This document shows, one piece after another, positions 22,973 to 23,505 of a DNA stretch of 23,505 nt. The position numbers and the translations under genes are program-made. This DNA is from CAMDPA01 sp050186055. GTDB taxonomy: Bacteria; Pseudomonadota; Alphaproteobacteria; Rhizobiales; Hyphomicrobiaceae. The notes under the pieces were generated by a model. That model searched no databases. It was not told the DNA's origin and saw only the letters and a list, made by a program, of their open reading frames with translations. Each line of letters begins with the position of its first letter. The stretch's first letter is position 1. The stretch covers positions 1-23,505 of the forward strand of contig JBFWYV010000041.1 of NCBI GenBank assembly GCA_050186055.1, read 5' to 3'.

Positions 22973-23392
22973 ATGAAGATCACCGTCAAAACCACCGTGG
23001 CAGCTCCAATCAACCAGGTCTGGCGCGCTTACACGACGCCCGAGGACATCAGGCAATGGAACGCCGCGTCCGATGACTGGCATACGACGACTGCGACTGT
23101 TGATCTGCGCCCGGGAGGCGTCTTCTCCTCACGCATGGAGGCCAAAGACGGGAGCATGGGCTTTGATTTCGAAGGGACCTACACGGCGATCAAGGAGCAT
23201 GAGCTGATCGAATATTCATTCGGCGACCGTTCGGCTCAGGTCACGTTCGCGCCGGTCCCAGGCGGGACCGACGTCGCCGTCACATTCGATAGCGAGTCAA
23301 CGCATTCCATCGAGCAGCAAAGCACAGGCTGGCAAGCCATTCTCGACAGCTTTGCCCGTCACGTCGAAGCGAAACAGAAGAAGGCACGCTAA
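22973..23392 (+). CDS. SRPBCC/AHSA1-domain protein (START-like)
   Basis: 139 residues, essentially one AHSA1-type SRPBCC domain. It opens with ITVKTTVAAPINQVWRAYT (3-21), continues with the conserved IRQWNAASDDWH segment and the LRPGGVF turn (45-51), and ends with the long C-terminal helix GWQAILDSFARHVEAK, which closes the hydrophobic cavity. Such proteins bind hydrophobic ligands or help stress responses and are often paired with ArsR regulators; none is seen here. The ATG follows GAGGACAGGGC. The TAA stop (23390-23392) lies inside the exact repeat copy at 23389, so the last codon borders the repeat. Confidence 0.9.
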   Translation: MKITVKTTVAAPINQVWRAYTTPEDIRQWNAASDDWHTTTATVDLRPGGVFSSRMEAKDGSMGFDFEGTYTAIKEHELIEYSFGDRSAQVTFAPVPGGTDVAVTFDSESTHSIEQQSTGWQAILDSFARHVEAKQKKAR

Positions 23393-23427
23393 AGCAACGG
23401 ACTTGAAATTCACCTCAGTTCGAGGCC
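23389..23427. repeat. Exact 39-bp half-copy of palindromic repeat unit 1
   Basis: Identical at all 39 positions to 20916-20954 (left arm plus part of the loop), in the same orientation, about 2.5 kb away. The right arm is missing; the following sequence is unrelated. It supplies the SRPBCC stop codon in CTAAAGC. Confidence 0.92.
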
Positions 23428-23457
23428 CTAGCTTTTTGTCGTGCTTCTTCTTAGTTG

Positions 23458-23494
23458 CGCTTGCGACTCCCCTTCGGGGAGCCGGCCGCAAGCG
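23458..23494. terminator. Two-tier hairpin at the window end
   Basis: The outer stem CGCTTGCG/CGCAAGCG (23458-23465 with 23487-23494, 8 bp) encloses an inner stem CTCCCC/GGGGAG (23467-23472 with 23476-23481, loop TTC). It is located about 65 bases after the SRPBCC stop and could be its terminator, or part of another intergenic repeat. The next sequence is cut off by the window. Confidence 0.5.
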
Positions 23495-23505
23495 AGTCTT
23501 ATCGG

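Noticed and set aside
22775..23083. Minus-strand 102-codon frame ending LTLDLDVTAR
   Set aside because: It overlaps the start of the SRPBCC gene in antisense, crosses a perfect inverted repeat, and has no ribosome-binding site or recognisable domain.

Overview
The window is about 23.5 kb of GC-rich DNA with tightly packed genes and short GC-rich intergenic palindromes. Gene content and codon use fit an alphaproteobacterium of the Hyphomicrobiales, most likely a Bradyrhizobium/Rhodopseudomonas relative. This is inferred from general character; there is no rRNA or other marker, and no tRNA, CRISPR array, integrase or insertion sequence was recognised.

Left part (1-4.1 kb): the 3' end of a sugar-transfer-type ATP-grasp gene, htpG (Hsp90), then a convergent stress-response pair consisting of an ECF sigma factor and an overlapping membrane anti-sigma factor. 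Middle-left (4.4-9.4 kb): an intradiol ring-cleavage dioxygenase, an EamA/DMT transporter, a convergent UbiD-type (prenylated-FMN) decarboxylase, and a divergent MFS exporter. Middle (9.4-12.8 kb): an 82-bp imperfect direct repeat, two small envelope proteins, a glycosyltransferase-like protein with a DLD motif, and an internally duplicated protein of unknown function.

Right part (12.9-20.9 kb): a seven-gene minus-strand cluster transcribed in the order zinc alcohol dehydrogenase, 4HBT-type thioesterase, crotonase-fold protein, metallo-beta-lactamase-fold hydrolase, molybdenum hydroxylase large subunit, SDR-fold protein, acyl-CoA ligase. Five of the genes overlap or are separated by 4-12 bases. 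The set looks like CoA-dependent catabolism of a cyclic, probably heterocyclic or aromatic, alcohol/acid, with a logic resembling furfuryl alcohol/furoate degradation: oxidise the alcohol, activate to CoA, Mo-dependent ring hydroxylation, lactone opening, thioester hydrolysis. Several members are unusual. The SDR lacks all four canonical catalytic residues, the crotonase lacks both hydratase glutamates, the lactonase-like protein lacks the AHL-lactonase tyrosine, and the Mo subunit has no FeS or FAD partner gene in view. The cluster is the best candidate here for an undescribed system.

Far right (20.9-23.5 kb): two adjacent members of a palindromic repeat family sit directly upstream of the alcohol dehydrogenase. 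An exact 39-bp half-copy recurs at the end of the window, where it supplies the stop codon of an SRPBCC-domain gene. A second EamA transporter, a small membrane protein and a degenerate REP-like element lie between.
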